Shown: in pieces, positions 44,593-57,440 of the stretch
Position numbering within the stretch: the stretch's first letter is position 1
How the letters are laid out: each line of letters starts with the position of its first letter
From: Andrena cerasifolii
Lineage: Eukaryota; Arthropoda; Insecta; Hymenoptera; Andrenidae
NCBI RefSeq assembly: GCF_050908995.1
Contig: NC_135119.1
Location: forward strand, 27,247,001-27,311,000
Length of the DNA: 64,000 bases
Reading direction: 5' to 3'
Translations under genes and position numbers: made by a program
Notes under the pieces: model-generated
The model's input: the letters and a program-made list of their open reading frames with translations, nothing else
Databases searched by the model: none
Told to the model about the DNA's origin: nothing

Positions 44593-47500
44593 CCCCACCT
44601 ACATTCTGGCCGAACAGCCAGTATTGTCGTCGCTCAATGCACTCTGAGGAGGATCGTGACTGGGATATTCCATGTCACCCACTTGTTATGTGGCGGTGGA
44701 CAACCAGGTGTGACCCATTGACTACCGTGTATAACGCACGAACATGCCTGTTGAACAATCATCCGAAAAAGGACGTGAAAATCCTAAGTCCTCCTGTGTA
44801 CTACGAATCACAACTGCTCTTCGTTGTCGGCTTGATTTTACCTTCTCTGATAAACAGCAATGAACCACGCCGCAGACTGTTCGGCAGAGGCGACGCGCCG
44901 AACGCACCCATCTAATCATTAACGAACAGGTATTCGGGGATGAAAGATCCGCAAAGCTCAATTGGTAATAACTCTTCCGATCACGCTGAAATGGAACAGA
45001 CCTTTGAATATAATTTATATCGGTTACATGACTGAATGTGCGTGTTTCCGTGGTTTGGTGTACTTGAGGGTGGAAGCGGATAGCGAGGGTAACAGTGAGT
45101 GTGAAAAGTGACATACATTTTATACCGGGTAAGTGCATACACTTGTGCTTGCATATAATCTTATTTCGTGCAGAGTACCTCAAGAATTAATCGTAAAAGA
45201 GAAAAAGAATTGTATATAAGAGATCAGAGTATAATAGCGTTAAGCGGTGCGAAGAGAAGAAAGTACTGAATTACTTTGAGTCGTTTGATGGGCCATTCTA
45301 TTTCTCCCTCTTTTTATATTCTGATTACTCGCTAGAAATCTCCATTGCTTTTACACGTATACAATTTCCGATGAGTTGTTGCGGCGCTGCTGTAAATACC
45401 GAGCAACGCGGCAATTAATTTTTATATAAATTTTATGAGGCTGATAATTCCAAATAGTAACAGATTAGAGCATTTGTGAAATGCTTGTACTGATTATAAT
45501 CAAAATTTTCTAGAATCCGTTCAAGTGCCGAGTACGATTTCGTTTAATCGGGGATTCTGTTCGCGACTGAACAAGAAATATTGGAATCTGAGAATTTAGA
45601 CTAGCGATGAGAATATTAGAAAGATCGTTATTTTTCCAGCGCATTCTATTCCTTTTCTACCGAGACAATATTACTAGCAACTGAGACTTGAAATGTCGCA
45701 TCTAATTAAGATCAAAATCAAATGCTAATAAACCGGCTGAATTGAATAACACGCTGAAATTAATAATCGGCCGTCTTTTGACGGTGTTTTAAACTTTATT
45801 CTAAAAATGATTGAGAAAACAATGCAGTGGGAATTGTATAATATAAAATGAATTTTTACGTACTTGAAAATTAGGTCGATGCATATCATTTTCTCCCTCC
45901 AGGCAATTGTATGAATAATAAAGCATTATGTTAATTCAATAATCATATTAGTATCATTAACAAATTAGAATTATTTAGACGTAACAATTCTGAAGATAAG
46001 CAAGCGAGGACGTATCTTTACGCATACATCGTGCGTCTACTAACAAGTAGTTATCAACATTGTACGTTCAATTCATGCATAGCAAATGTACAGACCGCAT
46101 TATACTTCCATATCCAATCGAAAACGTCATTCTTCGTGCTTTTTATTTTATTATTATTCTCGCCAATATAATTATCATTATTGTCATTAATACTATAGGG
46201 AACCGAATTTTTATTACGTAATTGTTGTTATCGGTTTAGTTTCAGATAGTATATTTTACTAAGAATATTACGTGTCCGCCGTTATTGAGTAACGCAACCG
46301 GGGGAGGAGAAAAAAGAAAGAAAGAAACATTACAGAAAAGAACAACGATGTTTTGAACGATGTCCGACAGACACCGGACAGTTGAGCAGATAAAGTTTCG
46401 TAACGTCTACGAAGGAATCCTTCGTTCGTGTGAGTCACTTGCACCTATTATCGTTTATTCGATTATAATATCGACGTATTTTCGTCGCATCTTTTACATA
46501 ATGTGACCATCAGCATCGGCAAATTAGATTACAGTCTCTACATCGAAATTTCGGTATCCACCTTTCATCTTGTAACGTGGGCGACACGTTGATAAGATAT
46601 AGATAAACAGGAGCAGAAACGATATTCGAGTACTATGCAGTATATTTAATTTATTGTTTATTTAAGGGAAATGACACGTATATAATGGTATTTCACGTGT
46701 TCCATAACAGATTTATTATGTCCACTTGGAACGAAGAGTCTCCAGTTTTATATGTTTATAACAGCGACGCCGCAGTTTCTGTTTCTTTAATCCTATTTCG
46801 TTATCGAGTTCGAACCTTTTCGTCTCTACTATTACTCTGTTATTTACCGTTCGAGAAAACTAGGCTCAACAGCGGTTTCGGCTTTCATTTTAGAAAAAAC
46901 GAAAGAGCTAAGGTACATGGCGATAAGAAGATTATATAACAATAAGTCTTACGCATATTGCATAATGTTAAATGACTTCCAACTACATGTTCTACCCAGT
47001 TTTTCTCTAGTTGCTACACGACTGTATTTTAAACGGGCTCGTACCGAGACCACAATAGCAGGGACATAACGAATTCAGAATACTTCGCGCGATATGGAAT
47101 AGAAAGATCATTTTTATACCTTAAATCGTTTTAATACACTAAAGCGAAAGATGCGAGCTGATGGTAAAATTCTGTACATAGATGTTCGACGGGTTCGTGT
47201 CTAGAGTTGTACACTTTATAATTTCTGATTGCGTTCGCTGTATTATTATCTCTGTATTTATGTTAATTACACATGTTTATGGAACATTTGTACTTAGTAA
47301 ACGTACCTCGCCACTGCGCCGTAACGAGAACTCGACGCTCTTAGAATTATTCCACTTAAATCGTGGCAGTATACAGCAGCTGAGCTTTTACTTTACCCGC
47401 CGTCTAGTGCGCTTGTAACCAGCCTGCCGCTAAATTTCAGTAACTTAACGTTGCGACCGAGCCGCTTACTTTCAAATGGAAAACAATTTGCGGCACTCTT

Positions 47501-49794
47501 CTCGTGTACACGTAACAGATAAAATGTAACCATTCGTCGTGTAATGCCCATCGAAACGACTCTACTGCGATAAGCCTGGTGCACCTCTACCGGAAATGCG
47601 TACAGCAGAGCAGGATGTATACAAGAAGGAAATTTTATATTCGAACACCGAGAATGGACACTTGTTAGATTTTTATTCGCAACGTCTTTTATATAAAGAG
47701 AAGGTAGGGAAGCGAGGAGGAGCAAGTATCACCTGCCGCCGTCTATGGAAGCAGTCGTAAATTTAAGGCGCGCGAGCCGAGCGATTAACGAATGCGATAC
47801 GCATATGTAACAGTCACGTGGCAGAGTCCTAAAAAACCATCTTCAATTTTCGTTTCTTTCGCCGTTTATCGTAGAAACGTTTTATCAGCGATAGCGTGCG
47901 CGATAACGAGTCGAGAATACGGAAAACAGTCGCCAAATGCCCGCCTTCTCGGTTTCGGACGATCAAAAGGGGACGTTCGAGGTTGATACGTTGGACTTGC
48001 AGGCGATAAGATCGTTCTCCTTTTTTTTTTTTTTACGTGACAACAAGATGCGTCGAGCGTTCCCCAAAGCGTCGAGCACACCCATTGTACGTTGTGCTTC
48101 CTTGATTAATTAACGTTAACAAACCAGTGTATCGCTTTTATCGAATTACGATCTATCGGACGCTCGAGCGTGTCCGTGGCATTCGCGACATGCACGCGCG
48201 TTTCTTTCGCCGTTCAATCGTGTATCGATCTTTCCAAGCATTTTTTTTTGTTTTGTTTTCTTTTTATTTTTAATAATGGTTATTATTATTATTAATATTA
48301 TGTGGAGTTGTAATATGATTGTAGGCGCACCGTAGCAGAGGAACTCTGAGGATCACTCGCCCGTCGCGAGTTCGCAGACACAATGCGTTTCTTTTTTTTC
48401 TTTTAGATTTAATTGTATCGTGCGCCGAGAAAATTGTTAGCGCGGGGGAGGCGTTGGCGGGAAACGATCGTGATACGTAATTAGGTGTAAATGTAAATCG
48501 TTAGGTAGGCCAATGACATTTCATTGACGAGCGTACGAGATATCGTACGATGACGCGACGGTGTGATTTAACGTATGCGCGTGTACAGGGTGGCTTGTAA
48601 TTCGTGAGCGCGAATGAGAAGAGGCGATCCTTGGCGTAAAAATGAATGAAAAGTGTGGCTTCGTTTTTGAGAAAAGCAATTTCGAAGATTCATCGAGCAC
48701 GATTTAGCGATTAAATGATAGTGTTTATAAATGTCGACGATACAGCAGATTCATTTGATAAACCGTTTATTTTTTATTACGTTAAAAATGGCCCATGGGG
48801 TTTTAAAGACGAATTCCACGTGGAAGATGCTCGATATCTTGTTCCACTAAATGAAAGGATTCGAAAGATTAGAAACTGAGAATACAGTGATATTTTTCAT
48901 AGAGCAGAACTGCGTCCGCGTCGCGTTTCTGCGGTTTCTAATGATGTACATAAATCAGCTTTCTCCGAAACGAGGCCGCTTAAAAGGAAATTTTAATTTA
49001 CATTTTCGAACCATTTTTAATATGAGAAATCACTCTTCTCGGTCTAACTGCGAACTACACTCCGCTCTAGATACGTGCGTACAGATATATGCGTTTCATA
49101 GATACGAAAACGCGAGAGTTATTGCTTTTATTCGCGGCCGAGTGTTTTCCATGAAATTGCTCGGCACGCGACTCAACGTGTCCGGGTTGACTTTTTGTTA
49201 AAAGAGAGCTGCAATCGCGTACCGGCGATTTTAATAAATTACATTTTTACTGTTTTACGCGGGGGCGTGTCGTCCCGTCGACTGCGAGCTTATCAAGCAC
49301 GTCGATATTGTTTGCCGATAATTGTGGGGCGATAGCGTTTTTACGAGGGTGGTCTAGCAATATCCAATCAGTTGACTCGATCGTTGTGTTGATTTTCAAA
49401 AGATCATTGTTATTATCTTGCTAGGATTCGACGCGGGACCGGGGCCCGTTCGGTGATAGAAATAAACTGGTGCTGCGACCAACAGCAATAACGAAAACGG
49501 TGACCGCTAACATTTTTCTCAGTGCAGAATCGTTGTTTCGGGCAGCGAAACGAGCGCGAATTGTATTGCAAAGCAAAAAGAAGCGTGCGCTTTATAGAGG
49601 AGAAGAAAAGAATGGATGCGTGAGTGAGTGTGAGATGCGGCGCGAGCGTGTGTGTAAAGCGTTTTTAACAAAATAATTAGAACGAGAAAGTGGAGGAAGA
49701 TGAAGACAGGGGTAAAGATCGTTCGCCAAGCAACGGTCACGGTATCGAAATTGAAACTTTTCATATTGCAACCAGTTTAAATACGAGATATGCA

Positions 49795-49856
<62 letters not shown>

Positions 49857-51900
49857 GAAGTGGATGCAGAGCAACACGAACTCCATTTGTTGCTCCGTTA
49901 TGCTCTGGCGATTAAATTATTGTATTATTACTACTACCGCTACTATTGCTATACATACATTGTACAAAATTTGTCACAAATGGAAAGGAATTATATTAGG
50001 GTTCAAAGCGTGTCCCCTGTTGGGTGCCGAGGCAGAGATAAGGAAAGAGCGACGAATGAATGGCGAGACGGAGAATAGAAAGCTGAAACAAATACGATGT
50101 GAGAGAGACGCGAGTGTGCGTGTAAAAATGGGAGAAATGTGGATAGGAAGGGAAAGAAGAAGAAAACATAATTAATGATATTGCCTTGATTTGTAAATAA
50201 AATCTTAATTACTTCCACTAATGAACGAACCTTCTCTGCGGATTTACCGAGCGGGCCGCGAGCTCGGCCCACGCGCGGCTCACCCCCCGCTCCCCCTCCT
50301 CCGCCGTCGTCGATTTCGTATGTTTTTTACTAAAGCCGCGGCTGATTTTTTAAACAGCAAGATATTTTGTACAGTAAACGCGAGAGGTAAAATAATAATA
50401 TAAAAAAAAAGAAGTGAAAGGGGACGAGGAGGAGGATGAACGGCGGAGGTGAGCCCCGTGCGCGTCGACCACCGGAACAATCAGCTAGACTTATGTAACA
50501 TCTCCCGCCCCTCCGACATGTCCAGTTTGCTCTGTGATTCTGTGTTTAATAAAAAAAAAAAAGAAGCAACAAATATATATTATATTACGCATATGATATG
50601 TACATACACGCGAATGGTAACAGAGTTTCTTTGGTAGATGCATGGATCCCGCACGATAACGTTCCCCGAATTACTAATAATGTCTATTCGTTACTAAAAT
50701 GCCAGGTCAATTTATTAGACCGTGATTTTCACTTTGGAAAATACTATGTAGCAGTTTAAAGATTATGCCACTTTCCGATTTTGTTTCGCTTAGATACAAT
50801 TCAGTGCAGAGGGGGCGTAAGTACACTGGGTATGTGCAGGCTATAATAGTTAATACAATTCATTTAGATAAATAAAAGGCTTGGTACACGTGTATCTAGA
50901 AATTCGAAGAGATTTACACGGGCGTTGAGATAACCTTAATTTTTTTCCTGTTTACGGGATTATCGGCAGCTTGAATATTCAAACGGTTGTCAGAAAGTGA
51001 AAGAAACGGGAGAAAGTGACCGTTTGAATCAAGAATTATTAGCTTCTGGATGTAAGTTCTCTAGAGCTTTCTCGTTTCTTGAAATTCGTTGGCTCTTGTA
51101 ATTTGCAATCGTAGTTTATTTACACCCTGTAGAATGGTATGTGGTAATTTTAACGTTATCGAAGCGATTATGGGACGCTTAAATGGCACGAGAAGTGGAT
51201 ATGATACAAAAAGGAATTGCAGGTTGATAAGCGTTCTCTGTACATACGAGCCATATACTCGCTTCCATTCTAATACGAATGACACTGCGGTATTTAGGTC
51301 GAGCTGCCCGATCGCATGCGATTAATCTCGATATTGGATTTCCGTGGGCACTACGGTGTAAAAGGAAATGTCATGACCGACGTTGCGCTATCAATTTCTA
51401 GCCAGCCGTTGCTCGATGCTCGCAGCAAATTCTTTTTGTAACAGAAATAAGAAAGTATGGAGCAAAATCTGTCAGGACCAAAGAAACTAAAATATTTCGG
51501 TTTACTTAATAGCAGATAGAAGTATTTCAGTAATAATAGAAAGGCAAATTATACTCTCAATGAACATAACTTTCTACCGGCGAATATATTTCTGTGCACT
51601 GATAAATTTAAGTTACATTTTATATACTAAGTTTGATTCACCAGAAATCTTTTCGATAGATCGGATAACGAAGTGAAATTTCCTGAAGTTCGATTTTCTC
51701 TAATTTCTTCTTCTTCTTATATTTGCAATTATTCGAATTTATTTGATCAGTACCATTGCAGAATAACGTTCATTTTGAATCAGAAAAACGTTTAGGATTT
51801 AATTTACTCTCGTATCAACTGTTTTCTTCAATAATTAAGTTTTGCATATATTATGGAAATGATATATTAATACTACCAACCTTCGTACAACGAAGGAAAC
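44593..51900. other. About 7 kb without a recognised gene; may include a long 3' UTR
   Basis: Directly after the phosphatase stop the sequence is moderately AT-rich, mostly free of repeats up to about 50.6 kb, and has only short unsupported frames. Several AATAAA hexamers occur (for example near 45,733, 45,918 and 50,190). A long 3' UTR for the phosphatase is one explanation; an unseen non-coding RNA or plain intergenic DNA are others. Nothing decides between them. Confidence 0.35.
49798..49853. repeat. (GA)n microsatellite
   Basis: About 27 uninterrupted GA dinucleotides. It creates an open frame of alternating Arg-Glu (49690-50175), which is not a gene. Confidence 0.95.
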
Positions 51901-52684
51901 AGAGTTGGGCATTATTCAACTAAATTATTCTTCGACTAATCTTCGAATAAAATGAAGTTATTCGTGACTAACGAATAAATTTTTAGTCGACTAAGTATTT
52001 ATTCGATGAACTCGAATACAAATTTCAAATACAGTGAAAGTTATTCGAGAATAACAAATAAATTTTTAGTCGTTATTCGTTATTCGAAGGACCGCCGTGG
52101 CGACTAAGCGTCACGAATAAGCCGCTTCGGCTTGAGTCCCATGGCCCTCGGCTCCGGTCGGGCCGAAGGAACGCTTGTCGAGTGTAAGGTGATCCGCCCG
52201 ATACCCCGTAGTAAAAACAACCGATTAAGAAGTGAGAAATTTCAGGCTCCGCATTTCTCATCAGATCGTCGCAAAAGCGACGCCAAACGATTCCTTATGT
52301 TTTTCCGGTCAAAGTGACACGAAGAACGACGAATTCGGACCATAATTAATCTTACAGTGTACACGTAAATTAAAATTACACCATTGCACATGTTCGGCCT
52401 CACAAGTCCATATCTTCAAATCTAGGAATGCATGGATATTTTGAAAAGAAAAATATTTTTAGACCGCGCATAATGTATTGCCCTCAATCCTTATTAAGAA
52501 AAATATTTGTAACAAAATGAAATACTGAACAAATCTCTTTAACACTACGGGTTATAGTTATCTGAATCTATTTCAATATCATGAGAACTTTTCACTTGAG
52601 CCTGTCAGCCTGAATTTTTTATGATTTTTGTTGGGGGGGGGGGGGGGTATATTGAAAAAAATTGATTCGAATAATGCCTAACTC
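51901..52684. mobile_element. hAT-like element with CAGAGTTGGGCATTATTC ends
   Basis: Left end CAGAGTTGGGCATTATTC; the right end on the minus strand is CAGAGTTAGGCATTATTC (17 of 18 identical). CAGAG-type ends are typical of hAT. Near both ends the interior carries ATTCG-rich tracts. An 8-bp duplication is not exact (GAAGGA occurs in both flanks but offset), so boundaries may be off by a few bases. It contains a 13-bp G run near 52,635. No transposase frame. Confidence 0.65.
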
Positions 52685-53335
52685 TGCCTGAAGGACAGGG
52701 TACAGTTGCAGAGGGTTGAAGCAAAAGACGGAAGGGTAATCGCATGTTTCAGCCATCTAGTTAGGGGCTACTAGTGGTATTATCTGTCATGCCGCGGTAA
52801 ATTATAAAACTGCACGCTTGAATTATGTACAAATATTATTACTAATGCATCGTATGTTTCTTACAATAATAATTTATATTGATATTTATATATCACATCG
52901 ATGACGCGTTGTATTGGTTTCAGTCTTTGGCTGTTGAGGATCGATCGTCTCCACTATCAATTCTCATTTCTTCTGAGTCCTCCGATTCTAGACACACAGG
53001 GGACAAGCACGCAATGACAAAGGTGGATTACTTCATCAGTAATTAGCATTCAGACACGCTGCCAGTCCTAGCAATACATACTCTTTTGGCTTCTTACCGA
53101 TCTTTTGGTTCTCTTATTGCCAGGCCGTCCCATCTTTTGTAATTTACTCGTCGTCTATGGTCCTGAATGTCTTTTTCAGGATCCCTTATTCTGTAAAACG
53201 ATTAGTATTAATCCTTACTGCCACGAACGAAACAGATCGTCGTACATACTACAGAAATATTACATAACTTTTTTTGGGATTGGTGAAGCTGCTTTCGCGT
53301 TTCCACCGACGTCCACTGCCAAACGTTTCTTCCCT

Positions 53336-55171
53336 TTAGGTCCCTTCTCCCAGGAAATAGTCCTTTACATTTGCCAACGATCGTTTAACATACTGTGGCG
53401 ACTGTTCAGAGTGCTGCATCAAAAATTCTACCGCTCTTCTTATTTCTTGCTGCAAGGTATCTTCTACTCGGAACTTCTCTTCGTGTGTTTTCACTGCGTT
53501 TTCTTCTACTCTTATTTTCTCTTCATGGGTTTCCACTGCATCTTCTTCAACTCTGATCTTTTCTTCATGGGTTTCCATTGCATCTTCTACTCTTATTTTC
53601 TCTTCATGGGTTTCCACTGCATCTCCTTCTTCTTCTTGTTCCGCTGTTTCACTCGCTTCTTCTTCCTCCTCCTCCTCCTCCTCCTCCTCCTCCTCCTCTT
53701 CTTCTTCTTTCACTCCCTCATTCAGGGCCTCTGCCTCAGAAAAATTGGTTTCCACATCATGGCAGTTTGTCAAAAATTCTTTAACTCTCTCCGGACTAGG
53801 CTCCTCCCCAGTAATCGCAGCGATCACTTCTTCCAACTGTGGTTCTAGCGGATCAGTCAGCTCTTCCTCCTCTGGTATTCCTTCCCTGCCGGTCTTCATT
53901 ATATTATTCCACGAGTTCCAAATATTCGAGGTGCTTACTTCTCTCCATGCTTCGTCCAGCAAATCGATACAATCTTTAAAATTATATTTCTCATAGAACT
54001 CTTCAACGCTTCCAAAACAAGTCAACACCCGGCGCAGCATTCTGCAGTGGAAAGCTCTCTTCGCCTTTAGAATCACTCCTTGGTCCATTGGTTGAATAAT
54101 AGAGCTAGTATTTGGGGGCAGGAAGACAATTTCAAATTGCTGATCCTCTTGAAACTCCACCGACCTTAATTTGTGCGCTATACAGTTATCCAGTAAAAGA
54201 ATAACTTTCCCGCTCGTGTCGCTATATCGTTGGTATCCTCTAACAGCTGGCTTAAAATTATTTTGGTACCACTCTGTAAATACCAATTGGTCCATCCAAG
54301 CGTTCTTCTGTACCTTGTACACCACCGGCAGGCTAGTCTTTATTTTCTTCATTGCTTTTGGATATTTAAATTTGTGAATGAACAGGGGCAGCAGTTTATG
54401 GGTTCCCGTCATATTGGCGCAGAAGCCCACAGTCACCAGATCTTCCTTTCCTTTCTCGTTGTTCACATCTTTTTCTAACGTACTCGAGGGAAGAGCTTTC
54501 CACATTAGACCGCTCACATCCATGTTATAAATATTACTATGCTCGATCCCTCTCTCTTCTATTTGCCGAGCAAAATCCGAGCTGAATTTTTCTGCAGCAG
54601 CCACGTTTGCGCTTCCTTTCTCTCTGAAACGATTGACTAAGCGTATATCGTAGCGTCGTTTGAATTTCCTCAACCAGCCTACAGTTGCCCTAAACGTCGA
54701 TTGGGCTGCTAGTTCCTTGATTAATTGCACAGCCTTCTGGCGTAATATCGAGTCTGATATTGGGTCGCCTAGCTTTCTTCGTTCTACGAACCAAGTGTAG
54801 AGACGACTCTCCAATTCTTTATACGTAGACCTCCGTAACCTCTTCCGTGTCGGCATTCGATGTCCTTGGTCTGCATTTGGGTTTATCGTGCTGGCATTTA
54901 GTCGAATACGCCGCACGGTGGACGGGTGGATATGGTAATCAGAAGCTATTGTGCTAACAGGTATTTTACTGTCCAGCTTCTGCAGGATTTCTAACCTCTT
55001 CCGCGTTGAAATCGCTCTGATCTTGATCTTGTTGTTGCTCGCCGTGGCATTGAGATATGCGTCTCGTCTCGATACCCAGTCCTCCCTAGTCAAACATTGC
55101 AACTGCTCCTTTTCGACAGCGTCGTCACTTTTCAAGCTCCCGATTCCTCCGCTCTTTAAACCGCCAAACAT
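53336..55171 (-). CDS. Tigger/pogo-type transposase-derived protein, intact, 611 aa
   Basis: A single intron-less frame with no stop or frameshift. Residues about 50-96 form a psq-like helix-turn-helix (STRKRLEIL, then VSTIASDYHIHPSTVRRI). Residues about 107-175 form a CENP-B-type second DNA-binding domain (LESRLYTWFVERR, then TVGWLRKFKRRYDI). A DDE_1 catalytic core follows with all three acids: D218 (NMDVSG), D328 (LLLDNCIAHK), D363 (LPPNTSSIIQPMDQGV). After residue about 430 there is an acidic tail: a run of about 18 Glu and four repeats of about 13 residues (THEEKIRVEEDAVE). Tigger proteins cut and paste DNA at TA; related host genes (TIGD, jerky) bind DNA. I see no inverted terminal repeats within about 700 bp on either side, so it may be a domesticated gene or a solo copy that lost its ends. 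Confidence 0.9.
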   Translation of the reverse strand: MFGGLKSGGIGSLKSDDAVEKEQLQCLTREDWVSRRDAYLNATASNNKIKIRAISTRKRLEILQKLDSKIPVSTIASDYHIHPSTVRRIRLNASTINPNADQGHRMPTRKRLRRSTYKELESRLYTWFVERRKLGDPISDSILRQKAVQLIKELAAQSTFRATVGWLRKFKRRYDIRLVNRFREKGSANVAAAEKFSSDFARQIEERGIEHSNIYNMDVSGLMWKALPSSTLEKDVNNEKGKEDLVTVGFCANMTGTHKLLPLFIHKFKYPKAMKKIKTSLPVVYKVQKNAWMDQLVFTEWYQNNFKPAVRGYQRYSDTSGKVILLLDNCIAHKLRSVEFQEDQQFEIVFLPPNTSSIIQPMDQGVILKAKRAFHCRMLRRVLTCFGSVEEFYEKYNFKDCIDLLDEAWREVSTSNIWNSWNNIMKTGREGIPEEEELTDPLEPQLEEVIAAITGEEPSPERVKEFLTNCHDVETNFSEAEALNEGVKEEEEEEEEEEEEEEEEEASETAEQEEEGDAVETHEEKIRVEDAMETHEEKIRVEEDAVETHEEKIRVEENAVKTHEEKFRVEDTLQQEIRRAVEFLMQHSEQSPQYVKRSLANVKDYFLGEGT

Positions 55172-55548
55172 TGCGTATCATCGATGCTCTACACGCAGCT
55201 ACACGGCGCGGCGCCTCCTGGCAGTTCTGGCGCCTTCTGGTCTTCGGAGAGCGTCGACGAGGCGCACGTGTCGCTCGGGTGACGTGTCATCAATTTGACA
55301 GAAAGTCAAGTATCGATGGGAAAATTACACCTATGATTTCCTGGCGATCTCCCGATTACAAGAGATCGAGTGCCATGTAAATCGGACTATTTTTATTTTT
55401 AATGAAGTTGGCTTTAAATTCTGCAAATTAACTTACTATGGAATTCCGATAATTGTAGCTCGAATCGTGTCGTGTTTAGGCTTCTTTTCGCTGGGAAAAC
55501 AACGAGCGAATTGCGCTCACGCCTAAATCATCCATGATTTTTATTAAA

Positions 55549-55772
55549 ATAGGTTTTCCTACACGCGACTGGACGCAACGTCAAGAGTTTCAAAGTCGAT
55601 TTTCTTGAAAATGAAGCACAATATTAACAAATTTTATTCCTTTTTCTCGACTTATTTACTTGTTATAAGTCAAAAAGAAAGAGTAATTTTTTTTTATATC
55701 GCGCTTCATTTTCGAGAAAATTGACTTTGAAATTTTTGAAGTTAGTCCAGTCGCGTATAGGAAAACTTACCT
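55549..55772. repeat. Foldback repeat upstream of the Tigger-type ORF
   Basis: GGTTTTCCTACACGCGACTG at the left pairs with CAGTCGCGTATAGGAAAACT at the right. The arms continue through TTTCAAAGTCGATTTTCTTGAAAATGAAGC and its complement, about 80 bp per arm. Probably a small foldback MITE; no target duplication is assigned. Confidence 0.65.
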
Positions 55773-57300
55773 TTACTCGCGCCGTTTGCGGCTCGGAAGT
55801 GATCGGAAAACCTCTATTGTCGCTGATTGGTTGCTACCATTTGTGGCAAAAGCGGAAGTAGACAGAGAAAGAAATTGCAAAAAAGAAGAGACAGAAATAC
55901 GGATAGAAAGAGATAGATAAACAAGCAGCTTTGACAGCAGACGATTTAATGAATGTTTGGGTTATGTTATTTCCGGTTTTGCCACAAATGGCTGCAGTTA
56001 TACGAGCTTCCAGTGAGAGTTTATTGTAAACAGTTTTTGTGATTCTAGGCCTTCTAAAACCGCTGCCATTCGTTGTGTGACGATTTTAAACAACAATACC
56101 AATTTATCACTTTTCAAAACTTATTAAAAAGATTCTTATAATATTAAAACTGTTTTACCCTTGCACGCGTTGAAAGGGACGATTTAGTTGGAAGGTCTCA
56201 TCACTAGGGGTGCGTTTCGCGGGCCAGGTTTTCAAATTGAAATGTTGAAAATGTAATTCCTAAAATACACAAGGATGAAATGTTAAGTCAAGAATTAATC
56301 AATTAATCAATCATTAATCAAATTAACAGAAGAATGGTGCCTACAAAAGGAAACAATGTTTATTACGTTTATTATAATAATTGTAATATTTATTATCACA
56401 AACTATGAGTTAAATCGTACACAATAATGTAAGAAAAAATTAACCGTGATGTTTACAATTACTTCGTTCCTTAGGTAATTTGCAAATACAATTAGAAAAA
56501 TCATTTCTATATTATTACAAAGATAAAAATTCGATGCATCAAAATACATACAATTCTACAAATCGCATAGTTCGTAGCTATTTCCGCTCTCAATGGACCA
56601 CGCACGGGTCCTCCCTATTCATTTACAATCGAAAACATTCTATATACTTCAATCCAAAGATGATCAGTGAGAAATATCTCGTCAATATATTCTGTCGCCA
56701 ATAAACGGATCAAAAAGTCGATCGAAGGCACCTTTTTCAGACATTAATTACACTTACAATTATATAAAAATTATATTGCTTTAATGTACTACTATATACA
56801 CTGGTGATCTAATGTTTATCGATACATATGAGTTTTTCCATTGCTGCCTTCTCATGCATCTTACAAGGTGCTCGTAATTCTTTTTTTTATTTTTCTTTTC
56901 AAAAAATCCGTTTAGTAAAATATATTTGTATACACATATACGGGGTGCTCGGCAAAAAATTATTGAAAACGGAACGACCGATTCTACGTGAGAATGAAGC
57001 GTAACGAAATTGCAGCGATGGCTTCGTTCCTTATCAATGAACAATTCAAACATTAACACATAGACTATTCATCGTAACTAACTGTATTTTGCGTCGAAAT
57101 CGAAGTAGAACAAAAAGAAGATGAAATTACGAAGAATACAACGCAACTAGTATTTCTCTGCGACTGAATATCGCAATTTACTTTCCTCATCACTTTTTAT
57201 CGCCCCACCAAGTATCTAAACTCCCATCGCGGCACGGAACGTGTTGACAATTAAGAAACAAAGCATCCATTATCACGCAGAATCACCCACTCCGGTTTTT
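55773..57300. other. Intergenic, no gene recognised
   Basis: AT-rich, short frames only. The roughly 2 kb between the Tigger-type ORF and the next repeats shows no exon-like sequence. Confidence 0.4.
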
Positions 57301-57321
57301 ACTATCTTCACGAAACACCCT

Positions 57322-57340
57322 GCACATATACACGATTACT

Positions 57341-57390
<50 letters not shown>

Positions 57391-57440
57391 AGTAATCGTG
57401 TATATATATATATATATATATATATCCATATATATATAAA
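57322..57440. repeat. (TA)n tract within an inverted repeat
   Basis: ACACGATTACTTACATATA, then about 20 TA units, then TATATGTAAGTAATCGTGT, then more TA. The flanking arms are exact complements, so the whole could extrude as a cruciform. It may be a microsatellite grown inside a small palindrome. Confidence 0.85.

Noticed and set aside
49690..50175. 161-aa frame with Arg-Glu run
   Set aside because: Produced by the (GA)n microsatellite; no other support.
53105..53848. 247-aa plus-strand Phe/Leu-rich frame
   Set aside because: Antisense of the acidic tail of the Tigger-type protein; the Glu/repeat codons read as Phe/Leu/Ser on the other strand.
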